The notes below the pieces were generated by a model. It saw only the letters and a program-made list of their open reading frames with translations. It ran no database searches and was not told the DNA's origin. From the NCBI GenBank assembly GCA_018857735.1, contig JABMCL010003792.1, positions 938,205-1,002,204 of the forward strand: 64,000 nucleotides of DNA, given 5' to 3'. A program made the position numbers and the translations under genes. This DNA is from Alviniconcha marisindica (lineage: Eukaryota > Mollusca > Gastropoda > Provannidae). The first letter of the stretch is position 1, and each line of letters starts with the position of its first letter. This document shows positions 1 to 12,052 of the stretch, piece after piece.

Positions 1-2402
1 GCGTCTGTTGCCATGCCATGTTGTTGTCGGCTGAATGGATTGTATCATGTACATGGATTACATGTATCCAGCCTTTGTCCCATTGCTCGCTGACATTTCT
101 TGCTCCCTTTCTTTTCAGAAAGTGTTTTTGTTCTTGTTTTTCTCTTTTCTTCTTCTTCTCCACCATGCGTTCTTTCTTTTTTATCTCTGGCTTATTGGCC
201 ATTTCATACCCGCTTGTTAGCTTACCTGATTAGGGCAGCCATTTTGCATTTCTCTTTTCATCTGCATTTGTTTACATATATATATGCCGATGCTTTGTCA
301 TCGGTAGTTCTGATTAGCGATCTGCTTTATCAGTCTGCAGCCTTTTTCTAGATGGAAGCCGGGTTAGTGAGGGGTTTGTTAGAGTTAGTTAAGATTAATG
401 TTAGTTATGGTTAGTTTGGCTTTCCATGTGTTTGTCAGCACAGTTATTTTTGCTCTGTGCTCTTATGGCTTTGACTGTTGTCGTCCAGTCATTTGTTGAA
501 GACAGTAGTCTATTAGACTGTTGTGATTTGGTGCGTTTTTTTCTACCTTATGTTTGCAGTCAGCCATCATTTGCATTTTTGAGGTGGTTTCAGCTGTGTG
601 GGTGCCCACAGGGAACCGATTGGAATTCATTTGACATCTCCAGGATGAGCTTTTGACTGCTATCTTTCGGATGTGTAAAAGGAAACACGCCCTTTGGTCT
701 GCATTCTGCACACCAGCTCAATTCATGTGGCATTTTTGTTGTGGGCTGATTGAGGTGAAAATGCCTGCAGCTGTTTGCTGATGTCAAGACTATGTCAAGT
801 CTCAGTTATTTTAGATTGCACAAGCATAATTGGTGTGATTTTCTTCCTTCTAAAATATTTCTTTCCAGGCAGGCAGTTTTTAGATTTGATGATGCCCAGA
901 CTTTCTTTGGGTTGTTTTAACGTTTTTGCAATGCCTTTGGCCTAAGGAGGTGGCAATTTTGCTGGCGCGCAGAATACCAGTTCTGTCCCTGCCTCTGTCC
1001 TTACCATTTCTCCACCTCCTCATGGCCCCTTCGGCCTCCCATCCACCGCCCCTAACTGCTCTCCCTTCCCTCCATCCCACTTCCTGTCCTTGGACTACCT
1101 GGCACCTAAAGCTTTCATGCACCCCCCTCCTCGCTTACCGTGTCACTTGGTGTTTAGATCAATTCACTTTAATAATTGCACTTCCACTTTTCTTCTTGTT
1201 TGTTAGACACAATCATGGGTTTATTTGTGGTGTCGCAAAGTCCACATTTCAGCTCTGGTCACAAGTCCTTAAAATTAATTGTTACACTGTCTCAAGTTCA
1301 TTCTCTCTCTCTAAAAACAAACCAAAAAAGCAACAACTACTGACTAGTTGACTCACACTTGATCGATGAAAGCAACAGGCTGCTGTCTTTGGGATGCTTT
1401 CCGAGGCACTGGACAGTGTCATCCGTGCCACAAGTCGCGCAATGTTTAGCATTTTGCAGGACAAAATGACACGCTTGCATGAACAACTTTGCTAACACGT
1501 AGGCAAATAACAACACTTCGTAGGCAAAGGACAACACGCTCCAAGCAGAACGCTGTTGTGTATTTCGTCACGAATTATGAGCAGCTGAGTTGCTTAAAAA
1601 TAAGAACTGGAATGAGACTTTCCTGCAGAAAGCCATGTTCACTGGAAGAAGAAGAAAAAAAACTAAGCAAATTAAGTCAACAGTAAAGTACTGAAATGGC
1701 CTAATTGTTTGTCATAAAACGCATCTTTCGCGAAGTTGAAAATATATAAACATCTTCACAAAAGAGGAAATGACGTTTTACACATAAGCTAACCTGATGA
1801 TCCCCGATGCGATGATTCACAACCCACAGATCTGGGGAAACCATCAGATTGATCGCTGAAAACACGGATTCTAGTACCCACAGGTAAACTCAGAAACGGT
1901 TACATGTTTGGCTGGTCTTTACTCAGCTCATTTAGTACCCTTACTGGGTTTATTTTGGATTGGCGTGAAAGGTTTGGAGGGTAAAGAATATAGGTCAGCT
2001 AACAGGTTGTTTTCAATTTCAGTCACCACTGGGTGTTTTATAATAGAAAAATGGAGTGGCTGTGGCCTTTATTCACATAAAGCACAGTCAACCAGCTTAT
2101 AATAGATTCTGACAGTATTCGGGGTCTGACATAAAAGAGGCTTTGATTTGTGGGTGTTAGAACACAGATTATGTATTATATATAGTGGTACTGGTAGTGG
2201 TAAAGTGCCTGCCTAGGCACTTACCACTGGCAGTACCAGACTACCACTATCAATGTACCACCTACTTTAGTTTATAAAATTAAATAGCATTACCAGTTTT
2301 ATACATGAGTTGGCAAGACTTTCCACTTCTAGTCTTTCAAGTTTCATGGTCAGTTTGAGTGTCACTGTAAGTATCTACTTGTTTTAACAATAACATACAC
2401 GT

Positions 2403-2416
2403 ATGCACACACACAG

Positions 2417-2477
<61 letters not shown>
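2403..2477. repeat. (AC)n microsatellite
   Basis: Nearly uninterrupted AC dinucleotide tract of about 75 bases. The Cys/Val-rich minus-strand reading frame across it is an artefact of the repeat. Confidence 0.95.
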
Positions 2478-2481
<4 letters not shown>

Positions 2482-2849
2482 TGTACATGAGATTATGACA
2501 CATACTCCACAACTGAATTTGGAGAGAAGAAGAAAGTGATTACTTTTATTCATTCATGCTAATGTAGACCTAGAAGGCTAGATCATATCTCCCTCTCTCT
2601 CTTTGATTGTTGTATATGTATCCATGAAAGAAATTTAATTACGATGTTTCTGCACATTTGTAGGAACTCTATTAAACTGCATTGATCAGTTGCTTATTCG
2701 TGCTTATAATTATAATATCTGTCTGTGGTATAGTTATGCTTATTTGTGTTTGTAGCAGCTGGCATAGCAAGGACTGGCTAGTAACACTAACAGTATTACA
2801 CAGGACCTAACAGTAACACATCCTTGAGTATAAAAGTTTTTGAGTTCAG

Positions 2850-3305
2850 GTTCTCTCTCTCTCTCTCTCTCGCTCTCTGTGATGCCCTGTAATTTTATTT
2901 TTATCCATCAGTAGCTTAATAAGGACTAGTTGTTAGACAAATTTTGACTGAACCTAAAACAATCCTTGTAAAATAAAGTTTTTGAGTTTGAGCTCTCTCT
3001 GACTGGGTCTCTCTCTCTCTCTCCTAAATGCTTTTAGTAGATGTTTTGCTTTTCTTTTGGCTTCCCTACAACCACTGTCACACCAAGGCACACACTTCAA
3101 GGGTGGCATCGACACTTCAAGGGTGGCATCAACATGCACACGTTTTTTTCATGCAAGTGGCCGCATTTAGCAGGCAGTTAACGAATCTGTCAAACGCTGA
3201 ATCTATGTTTACATTGACTTCATTTAAAGCATGGCTGAGTTCTTTGACTGTGGCTTGTTGGGACAGAAATGACAAAAACTTGGGCACTTTTTCGCTGTTC
3301 CAAAT

Positions 3306-3380
<75 letters not shown>
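2850..3380. repeat. (CT)n microsatellite cluster
   Basis: Three CT tracts (near 2852-2878, 2993-3023 and 3311-3380) lie within about 500 bases. The first two are preceded by similar text (a short piece around AAAGTTTTTGAGTT), so they may be two copies of one short interspersed repeat that ends in a CT tail. Confidence 0.8.
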
Positions 3381-3382
<2 letters not shown>

Positions 3383-3476
3383 GAAGTTGTGTCAGTGTCC
3401 TGTAAGCTTGAGTTGATGACAAGTCCTTGGCTTTGGAGATCCCTGACTGAATCTGATAACATGCTGGCTAACGTGC

Positions 3477-3600
3477 CACAGTGTGTGTGTGATTGTGCCA
3501 CAGTGTGATGGTGTGTGTGTGACTGTGCCACGGTGTGTGTGTGATGGTGTGTGTGTGTGTGTGACTGTGCCACGGTGTGTGTGTGTGATACTGTTTTAAT
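3477..3600. repeat. GTGTGTGACTGTGCCACGG short tandem repeat
   Basis: Four to five imperfect copies of a unit of about 30 bases that alternates a (GT)n run with GACTGTGCCACGG or GATTGTGCCACAG. No coding potential. Confidence 0.8.
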
Positions 3601-3784
3601 TGCTGTGTGTGATACTTTAATTAATTGTTTTACAAGTATGTGATCTTAATTCATTATTATTTTATGATGAAGTCACAATTGTTCTATATTCATAACTTTA
3701 CTATGGTTAAAGTAAGTCTCTTTTATTGGTGATGTTGTGTTTGTTGTATTGTTCTCTTAACATTATGTATATTTTTTTATGAGC

Positions 3785-3858
3785 CCGCCATGACCACAAC
3801 AAAATTGCCCCTTGTGGGATGATTAAAGTTTTTTTTGAATTTGAATTGAATTTGAATT
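3785..3858 (+). mobile_element. Retroelement-like 3' tail
   Basis: The text GGGATGATTAAAGTTTTTTT followed by repeated TTGAATTTGAATTG resembles the 3' end of non-LTR retroelements or SINEs, which commonly end in an (A/T)AATAAAGTTT-type signal and a short simple-repeat tail. No body of an element is recognisable upstream, so this is either a very short truncated insertion or a chance resemblance. Similar tails appear near 22553-22575 and 50398-50445. Confidence 0.45.
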
Positions 3859-5430
3859 CTTGCTTCACTCATTTGAATTTAAGTTCTCACAGATCTAATC
3901 TTTTAAGATCTCTTTGCAGACAGGACTTTGATGTGTGTAGCACTGTTTCTGTCATAATACTGTTATCACTATCAGTATCATTTGGTTATTATTATTATTA
4001 TCCAAGCCGTGATACTGTGACGGCATTCCTCCAGATTTTCAACTGCCCCTTTGACGGAGGCTTTTTTAAAAATCCCTCTGTATAATATGTGTGTCAAAGC
4101 TTGACTCTGCTGTGTATCATTTATAACCATTGGCAAAGTGCTGTTTGCTGGTGCCAAATTTGCTTTAAAAACAGCAAAGTGCTGTCAGATGGCAGTTGCG
4201 AAGGGCTGTTGTTGGTGTTGAAATTGTACTCTCCACTGCATTTGTGAAAATTCTTGTTTGGTGTCTGTCAGTAGAGTCAGGGGTGGAAGGGGGGTGGGGT
4301 GAAGTGTGTGGGGGGGGGGGAGGGGGGGCAGCGTGGACTTGGCACACTGACAGTGTAGGATTTTCATAGAGTGGAGGGAGTGGTAACTTTTCTGCAATGT
4401 TACTTGTTAGACGGAAACCCAGTAGCTGTCGTATGACCAGACTGCAGGCTGTCTTATCTGAATCCTGACTTTTTCTTTCTCTCTTATTACTGCGCTACTA
4501 AAGCACTATCATGTTTTGCCTGTGTGTTCCTGTGCCAATGACTGTTACTTTGTGTTACTGTTAGTGCCTTCTCTTAAAGTAAAAACCAGTGGGTGGCCAT
4601 GAGAACTTTGCAACAAACACTCTTAGTGCATGCTGTGCACTTGGAGGCAAGACTGGCACTGATAAGTCTGTACAGTGTTGACTCGAATGAATGAAAACAA
4701 CAAACGAACAAAACAAAACAAAAAACATGGTGTCAGTAGTGCATACATGTTGACTCATACAGTTTACCAGTACAAAATACATTTTTTTCATTATTTGGGG
4801 GGGGGGATATAGCCATACTGGAAAATGGATACAGTAATTTTCATGAGATTTTGTTGTTGTTTTAAACTGAGCAAAAAGACTGAAATACTGTCAAACGAGC
4901 AGCCAACACACACCATCACCAAATGCACACTGACGGGCCTAGTGCAATAGGCTAAGAAATCTCGAAGAGATTTGAAGTCACGCATGTGTACTTCGCACAA
5001 AATTGCTTCTTCCTTCCACTGCCACATATGCCAGTTGGAATTCAGAATGCCGCTGCCACCAGCAAAAAAACAAAAAGACCCCGGCCTGCATAAGGGAAAT
5101 ACAGGTTCACAAACTCTGGACTAATCCCAAAAGGAATTGACAGCTACGGTAATGTCCTGTCCACAAAACAAGGTCTTAAAGTAAAAGTCCAAGGTTTTTA
5201 AGTATGCAAAATGACCATCGAAATGATTGACACATGCACATACACACTCTTAGACATACGCCCCCTTTCTCTCATTAATTACAGTTAATTAATTAATTCA
5301 CTAATTACAGTCCAGCCTGCTTGGTGGTGTTGATCTTGGGGTTTGGGAATAAAAAGAGGTCTTGCTGGCCTAAGACTGGAGCAGAGTCCAAGTGCTTGTC
5401 CCACTTTGGTAAAGTACTGCAAGTTGTAAC

Positions 5431-5650
5431 TGCTACTCCTAGTCATAGATCCAAACACGGAAAGGTTCAAAAGAACACTTATTTATTATGACATGGACAC
5501 ACAATATGCAAATTTTCAGGGAAATACTGTTCGTCAAGCCACAAAACGACACTTAAACAACAGTTAAATGGTTAAAAATGATGAAATATGAGAAAGAAAC
5601 TTATATTTTTTTGGTTGATCTGTTGTCGCTTGTTAGGCGATAGAGACAGT
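5431..5650 (+). mobile_element. Foldback MITE family, single-arm copy
   Basis: Diverged copy of a dispersed element also seen near 8905-9125, 15640-16048, 16748-16960 and 26333-26645. Shared landmarks are ATCCAAACAC-AAAGGTTC at the outer end, an AACACTTATTTATT block, TTTTCAGGGAAAT, then CAAGCCACAAAACGACACTT followed by AAACAACAG-TAAATGGTTAAA. No reading frame is present, so it is non-autonomous. Only one arm is retained. Confidence 0.7.
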
Positions 5651-6351
5651 TTGTTCTGGTTCATGGTCAGAGACTGATTCACAGGGTTTGTATTGTTTTC
5701 AAGACATTTTTAGTATGTAAATGTGATACAGAAGCAGTTGGACCTGCATGTAAATGAGGCTTTCTCCATAGAATTTGCTGTTTTCAAACATAATTACAGC
5801 TTTCAGTTAGATTGGTTTGTTGTATCACTATCAGATTAAGCTTGTTTTGAAGTACAAAAGAAAAAAGTAACTATACAGAGGGTTTGTACTGTTTACAAGA
5901 TTTTTTAAGTGATTTATAAAATTATATTTATGTGAATCACTGAGCAGCTGAGAAGAACTTGGACCAACATGGGAACGTTGCTTCCCCTATCAAATTTGCT
6001 GTTTAAAAAACAAACCTACTGCTTCAAAGCAGATTTGTGTAATGTTAATTACTTTTAGGGCTTTTCTTCATTTGCTTCCCTTCTGCAGTTTTGCTTATCC
6101 GCATGCACTTAAAAATTATATAGCAAAATGTTTTTACCTGTGATGTCACTTGGACCGAACATCAAAGCTTGGTAGCAGTTTGTACAAATTACCAGCATTC
6201 TTTTTTTTCCACAGTGTTGTCAAGCAGTTTGAATCTAACAGAAATATTCGCAATAAGTTATCTGATGAAGTTGAGTGGACATGGACTATTTGTTTTTCTT
6301 TTTTAATTTTTTTTTTTGTTGTTGTTATCTTCTTTTTTGTTGTTGTTGCAG

Positions 6352-6958
6352 GTACCGAGCCTGCATCAGGATGGATAAAGAGACTGACAGATCTTTGCGA
6401 ACACTGACTGACTGATCTTGCCAGAGGGACCCTGATTAGTCATCACACTCTCAGAGACACAAATCAGCATTGTCACAAAGACAGCAGTAAGCACTGCAAC
6501 ACTTCCTGCTCGGACCCAATCCATTAACAGAGCGTGGTAACATGGGAAACAGACGATAGAGTATAGAAGACACTGTGGCTCAAAGTCATGTAGAAGCGGA
6601 CACTGTTTTACGCACATGTAACCACAGTTTTGAGGGAGAGACAGACAGAGAGCGGAGAGAGAGAAATCAGACAAATCTGTGTTTTGGATCGTGCTTCCAA
6701 GTTGTCAGAAACCAACACAATCTGTTTGCGGAGCTGAGCTGCTGGAATGCCTGTGTTGACGCAAGGGCCCACTTAGAGCAGGCGACGGCCCACGCACCTG
6801 AAGGTCGGTCAACAAGGCTGGAGGAGCGCAGGGGGTTGAAGCTGGGTGTCACTGTCACTTCTGCGCGGAGTTGGAAACACTGTTGGAATTGCAGTCTGAC
6901 TGTTCAGTTTGAGATTGCTGTTAGGAAGTGGCTTTGCTGCTGGGGGGAGAAGCCCACG
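6352..6958 (+). other. Probable 5' UTR of DESI2
   Basis: A polypyrimidine tract ends in a TTGTTGTTGCAG acceptor at 6351, and the sequence then runs without an obvious further splice site to the DESI2 start codon at 6959. It includes a GA-rich patch (about 6631-6672). It could be one 5' UTR exon or could contain the transcription start. I cannot place the cap site from sequence alone. Confidence 0.35.
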
Positions 6959-9900
6959 ATGGCGCAGGAGCCCGTTCTGGTGAATGTTTACGACATGGTG
7001 AGTTTTTAGGTCTGCAGACGCAAGCCTCCTCCCCCTCCCGGCAACCCCCCTCATCCCACCCCCACCCCCACCCCCTTTTTCTTTTATTTGCATTGTACAC
7101 ATTATACAAGTATTTGCGAACTGATAAGGGTGGCTGATTGTTCGGGTGTGAGATAATGAATGAAGTGAGTAATTTTGGTTCTGAAACTGTCTTTGCAACA
7201 TCAGAATATGGGGTATTGTATACAAGTCATCTAAATTACCTTTTCTTTCTCTGTCACTGTAAGTAGGGATTTATTTTTGTTTTTAACCTGTGTGTTTTTA
7301 TTATCAATATGTGATGGCATCCCACTGAGCCTGCATTCTTCAAAATGCGCATCCAGTGTCCGACCTGGTCCATGTTACATTCTTGTGTGAGGCGCATGTA
7401 AACAGTGTGCATGCATGTGTGGCGTTCCTTTGCAGGGACAGCAGACTGCCATCCCTGAGCTTGACATGTTGGCAGTGTATTGTTGCAGTGGTGTTTTATT
7501 GCTGGCTGTGGTCTGCAAATGGTTGTGTTGAGTCGCAGGATTCAGACCAGTCATGTGCATGTGCAAATAGACACTAGATAAGCTAAAGGACATGCGCACA
7601 CACAACGTAAAGACACATGCACAAACACACATACCACACACGCACACACACAAACACACACACACACTATTGGCTGTAACCATAGGAAGCAAACACGCAC
7701 CCCCACACACACAGATACCACAGACACACACACACACTATTCGCTGTAACCCTGGGAAGCTAACTGTGAACATTCTTAAAGGTTTAGTGGGTGTTTTTTT
7801 GACAAGATGCAACACTGCATTTTGTTGGCAGACAGACCTGTTTGTTACAATAGACAAAAAGAAGGTCAAACACTGGTTGTCGCCTCTCTTCAAGGTCATT
7901 TTAGAAATTTGTATTACATATTACAAAGAATGTAATTATGATAATATGTGATTGTGACATTATTAAATACTTTGTCAGCCAGTGGAGCAAACTTTTGACA
8001 TTCTAGTCATGTGCCAGTAAGGTACAAAACTGAAAGTTTGGTCTAATCAGTACAAGTACAGTTCATGATTGTACATCTTATACTACCAGCCAATTGGATT
8101 ATTCACTTCTCTTGCCAAGAGCTTGATTCAGCATGTGATTAGTTTGTTGTTTCTGTTGCAGTATTGGATAAATGAATACACATCCTCATTGGGCCTGGGG
8201 GTGTTTCATTCTGGCATCGAAGTCTACGGGACAGGTTTGTACCGTAAATTTGTGTGTTTGTTCCTCTTCTTTCCAACAAGATCATGGCAAGTAATAACAC
8301 AGAAGTTTGTTTGAAAGCAAAATACCTACCATGTCGCATTGTCTAAAGATGAACAGGTTGTAGAATGAACGTTGTGGTGGAACTTTTGGTCATTGTAAAT
8401 GAAGAGAACCGGTTGTAGGATGAACATTGTGGTGGAATGTTGGGTCATTGTAATTGAAGAGAACAGGTTGTAGAATGAACGTTGTGGTGGAACTTTTGGT
8501 CATTGTAATTGAAGAGAACCGGTTGTAGAATGAACATTGTGGTGGAATGTTGGGTCATTGTAATTGAAGAGAACTGGTTGTAGAATGAACATTGTAGTGG
8601 AACGTTTGGTCATTGTAATTGAAGAGAACTGGTTGTAGAATGAACATTGTAGTGGAACGTTTGGTCATTGTAATTGAAGAGAACCGGTTGTAGGATGAAC
8701 ATTGTGGTGGAACGTTTGGTCATTGTAATTGAAGAGAACCGGTTGTAGAAGTACAAAAACTATCTTCACATATATACTGAGACTGTGTGACATTATTGAG
8801 GGGCAGTTGCATAACACTAACAGCAATGAGGCAGATGTACAACAGTGGCAGTGGTGATAGCAAACACTTTTAACACTGACAATATGAAAATATGAAACAG
8901 AGTGACTGCTAGCGCTCTAAAATAAGAGCCAAACACAAAAAGGTTCTAACGAACGCTTATTTATTTTGACAGAGACACACAGCATGCACATTTTCAGGGA
9001 AATCCCCTTTGTCAAGCCACAAAACGACACTTAAACAACAGATAAATGGTTAAAACTCATAAAAAATGAGAGAAAATTATCTTGTTTTGGGTTAAGTTTT
9101 TGTCACTTGTTCAGTGCTGGGAAGATTGTTGGCATGACAGTGACGTGTAACAGGTGTAATGGAAATACTGTAAATATGAATGCTTTGCATCATGCATGGC
9201 AAGGGTAATGAAGGACAGGAATCACACAGGGATGCAGGACCAAAGTTTGTTCCACACTGCACAAGAGAAATTGGGCCTCCATATTATCAGCGTTCTCATC
9301 TTCTGGCTGTCACCACTGCTAGATTACTAATGTGGAATCGAGCCTTTGTCTTTTTTAAATCAGTTTTAGCATGTACACATTTTTAACATTCACTGTATGA
9401 TAACAGAGTATGTTTCACCCTAATATAACCGCAAAGGTTGACCGGGTGTAAAACACCAAGTTACTTACTTACTTACTTGATGGTCACAATGCTTCCCTGA
9501 ATTTGAAATATGAAGAATTTTTTGGAGAATCTTAGCTGCAGGGATTTGCGTACTTGAACATCAAGCTATGTTCCAGTTCCTTGTACCACACTCTACAATG
9601 CAGGATGTGCTGAAGGGGGGTGATTGATGCTAAATTCTTGTTGGTGTTTCAGAGTATGCATATGGTGGTCACCCATTTCCTTTTTCCGGCGTCTTTGAAA
9701 TCGAGCCCAGAGATGCAGACGACCTTGGTGAACAATTCAAATTCAAGTAAGTATGAAGTACACTTACTTAGCAATGCAGTTATGTCGTTTTAGGCACATA
9801 ACATGTTGATTTTGAGCAGCTCAAAAGTCTGGCTGAAAAATGGGATGTATTATTGAAGTCTTAATTGAGAAGAATATAAAGGAATGGTATATGAGCTTGC

Positions 9901-12052
9901 AGCTGTGAAGGTAAAAACAAAAATCTCTAAGCAGCTGAAAATGTTTTCTTATGATGGGTAAAAGAGTGCCAGAAATGATCTGGCAAAAAAGTTGATAACA
10001 TTCATATCCATGATCCAATGGATGACATTTGGCCATGCCAGCAATAGAGTGGGTGGGGCTGTCAAAATCACTGCTTCCGATCAGAAGTTTGCCTTAAAAA
10101 ACTAACAGAAAAGCACAAGGAAAGAGTGTGGTGGCACTGGTTTGTCTTGAGCCAGATTTTGTTGTAAAGCAGTTTCACTACCATTGTACTACTATTCCGG
10201 TGTTAAAAAAGCTCACTTGCCATGACCATTCTGTGGTTGAGATGATGCAGGCTGCTTGTGTTCGGGACGTCCTACCATCAATGTCCTTGATGCATAACAT
10301 GATAATGCATAACGAAGTGTCACTCTGTTTCTCCCAACAGACAGACCATCCACATTGGCTACACCGACTTCTCTTCCGAGGACATCCGTCGCATCACAGA
10401 GCAGCTTGGAAAGGAGTATCGTGGTGATCAGTACCACCTGCTGAACAAGAACTGCAACCACTTTTCTCAGGCACTTGTGCAGGTAGGTGTTTATGGTGAT
10501 CTGTACCTTTTGAACAAGAACTGCAACCACTTCTCTCAGGCACTTGTGCAGGTAGGTGTTTATGGTGATCAGTACCACTTTGAACAAGAACTGCAACCAT
10601 TTTTCAGGCGTTGTATAATTTATATGGTATCTGTTGTAGAAAAAGTCAACCATTTCTGGCATAATTTATACTAGTATCTGTTGTAGCAGTCAGTACCATG
10701 TTCTGGACAAAAACTGCAGTCGCTTTTCTCCAGCACTTGTGCAACTAGATGTCATGTTGACAGCACTATGCTGTTTATCTTGATAAACCTTGCTGAAGCT
10801 TAGTTAGTAAACTGCATATAGTTGGACTAAGAACAAATACAGTGTAAGACAAATAGGAGAAGAGTAAGACTTTAGACTAAAAGACTAATCCCCCTTCCCC
10901 GCTGTTTAAAAATAATTTAAAAAAAATATATATCCAATACCCTGTCCCGTGTAGCAAAGACCTACATAAACCCTGGTTTTGTATTCTAGATCCTGTATGG
11001 CAAAGATCTGGGTGCACCATTTGACCTTGATAATGCCAGGTTCTGTATCCTAAATCCTGTGTAGCAAAGAGCTGGATGAACTGCTTGACCCAGACAAACA
11101 CTGGTTCTGTTACCTCCCAGATCCTCTGTGGCAAATAAGTGGATGTTCTGTATCCGAGATCCTGTGTGGCATAAAGATGGATGAGTAGCTTGATCTACAT
11201 TAACCCTGGTTAACCCAGATCCTGTGTAGCAAAGGATTGTTTGAACCACTTGACCTACATGAATCCTGGTTCTGTATCCTCCTAGACTGTGTGTGGCATG
11301 GAGATGCCCAGCTGATCTGTATTTTAGATCCTGGGTGGCAAAGATTGATTAATTGATCACTTTTACGTAGCACTCTTCTCAGCTCTCAAGCAGACTCACT
11401 GTGCTTTTATCGCATGTGATTCTAAGTGAATGACTGTAGCTCAGAGTTTTTGTGGCATGTTTTGAATATCCACTGAAGAGAGGTACATGCAGTGCTGTTG
11501 GGTTGTTACGTGGCTGGTGCTGTTTGAAATTGCTGCCGTCTCTGTGCGTTCTGTATACACCATACAACCATGTCACATCACTTCATGCAAAGCCACATGC
11601 GTGAACAATTGATGTACATGAACCCTGGTTCTGGATCTGCCTAGATCCAGTGTGGCTAAGATTCGGGTGAACTGCTTGACCTTCATGAACCCTTGTTCTG
11701 TGTCCTAGATCCTGTGTGGCTAAGAACTGGGTGAACCGCTTGACCCTCATGAACCCTGGTTCTGTGTCCTAGATCCTGTGTGGCTAGGAACCAGGTGAAC
11801 CGCTTGACCCTCATGAGCCCTTGTTCTGTGTCCCAGATTCTGTGCGGCAAGGAGCTGCCCAGCTGGGTGAACCGCTTGGCCTACATGAGCTCCTGCATCC
11901 CCTTCATCGAGCGTGCCATTCCCAAGGAGTGGCTAACGCCCATGGCCCTCCAGAACGCCGTCATGCAGGACCCCCACATGCACGATGCCCAGCAGGCCGC
12001 CTCCCAGCAACAGCAACAACCTCAGCAACAGCAGCAGCAGCAGCACAGGTGA
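6959..12052 (+). CDS. DESI2: DESI2, PPPDE-family deSUMOylating/deubiquitinating thiol hydrolase
   Basis: Coding exons are 6959-6997, 8162-8234, 9653-9746, 10341-10482 and 11837-12052. All have GT/AG borders and consistent phases, giving 187 residues (human DESI2 has 194). The PPPDE fold carries a His-Cys catalytic dyad: His29 in [11 protein letters not shown] and Cys107 in [11 protein letters not shown]. The IGYTDFS block and the C-terminal [16 protein letters not shown] and [11 protein letters not shown] blocks are also typical of DESI2 rather than DESI1. The family is cytosolic and removes SUMO or ubiquitin from substrates. The start codon gives the family N-terminus [13 protein letters not shown]. 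The C-terminus is a Gln-rich tail ending QHR before TGA. A CAG/GTGACG sequence at the stop could be a donor to a further exon, so the extreme C-terminus is less certain. Introns 4 and the exon 4 donor contain tandem copies of the exon borders, listed separately. Confidence 0.93.
7610..7740. repeat. CA-rich duplicated segment in DESI2 intron 1
   Basis: Two copies of a unit combining (CA)n, ACTATTGGCTGTAACC or ACTATTCGCTGTAACC, and GGAAGC. No coding role. Confidence 0.75.
8351..8750. repeat. 55-bp minisatellite in DESI2 intron 2
   Basis: Units begin at 8351, 8406, 8461, 8516, 8571, 8626 and 8681, with a partial copy at 8736, all exactly 55 bases apart. The unit begins GAACCGGTTGTAGAATGAAC and also contains GGTCATTGTAATTGAAGA. 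Copies differ by a few substitutions (for example CCGG, CAGG or CTGG) and two sub-types alternate. Unlike the arrays at exons 4 and 5, this unit shows no similarity to the neighbouring exon 2, which ends 117 bases upstream. Confidence 0.95.
8905..9125 (+). mobile_element. Foldback MITE family, single-arm copy
   Basis: Starts at GAGTGACTGCTAGCGCTCTA and contains GAGCCAAACACAAAAAGGTT, CGAACGCTTATTTATT, TTTTCAGGGAAATCCCCTT and CAAGCCACAAAACGACACTT, ending near TTGTTCAGTGCTGG. Located in DESI2 intron 2. No reading frame. Confidence 0.75.
9418..9480 (+). mobile_element. SINE-like core with TTAC tail
   Basis: The core CCTAATATAACCGC, then GGTTGACCGGGTGTAAAACA, is followed by (TTAC)n. A near-identical core occurs at 32398-32452 on the + strand, and reverse-complement pieces occur at 15606-15640 and 16053-16088. 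The recurring core plus a simple tail is what the 3' part of a molluscan SINE would look like. No tRNA-like head with A and B boxes is recognisable here. Confidence 0.6.
10426..10605 (+). repeat. Tandem copies of the DESI2 exon 4 3' end plus splice donor
   Basis: The last 57 bases of exon 4 plus donor and intron start (about 10426-10497) are repeated at 10498-10566 and, truncated, at 10567-10605. The second copy keeps the [12 protein letters not shown] codons in frame and ends in the same GTAGGTG donor. A more diverged relative lies at 10683-10745. None of the copies has its own acceptor, so they can act only as alternative donors extending exon 4. Confidence 0.9.
10935..11836 (+). repeat. 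Tandem copies of the DESI2 intron 4 / exon 5 acceptor junction
   Basis: About ten imperfect units of roughly 60-75 bases precede exon 5, each built from TGGTTCTGTGTCCTAG, then ATCCTGTGTGGC, a GTGAACCGCTTGACC-like block and a CATGAACCC-like block. These match the real junction TTCTGTGTCCCAG/ATTCTGTGCGGC and the exon 5 codons for WVNRLAYM. Copies closest to the exon (11690-11836) are the most similar; distal ones are eroded. A different repeat (about 11350-11600) interrupts the array. Confidence 0.88.
11350..11600 (+). mobile_element. SINE-like interspersed repeat
   Basis: The CACTTTTACGTAGCACTCTT, CAGACTCACTGTGCTTTTAT and CATGTGATTCTAAGTGAATG blocks recur at 15280-15440 with similar spacing (TATAGCACTTTTCTCC, CAGACTCACAGCGCTTTTGT, CATGCGATTCTAAATGAGTG). 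It is a short non-coding element inserted into the exon 5 junction array of DESI2. Confidence 0.6.

Larger units (their letters stand above)
1..6350. other. Region without a recognisable gene
   Basis: I see no conserved protein in any frame here. The open frames are short, low in complexity (Phe/Leu/Ser-rich from pyrimidine tracts, or Cys/Val and Thr/His from CA repeats) and have no family signature. The stretch holds microsatellites, a retroelement-like 3' tail near 3785-3858 and one arm of a dispersed foldback repeat near 5431-5650. It is probably intergenic DNA or a 5' intron upstream of DESI2. Confidence 0.6.

Noticed and set aside
6575..7009. 144-codon frame starting upstream of DESI2
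   Set aside because: It is in a different frame from the DESI2 start and has no recognisable domain. It covers the presumed 5' UTR and runs into intron 1.
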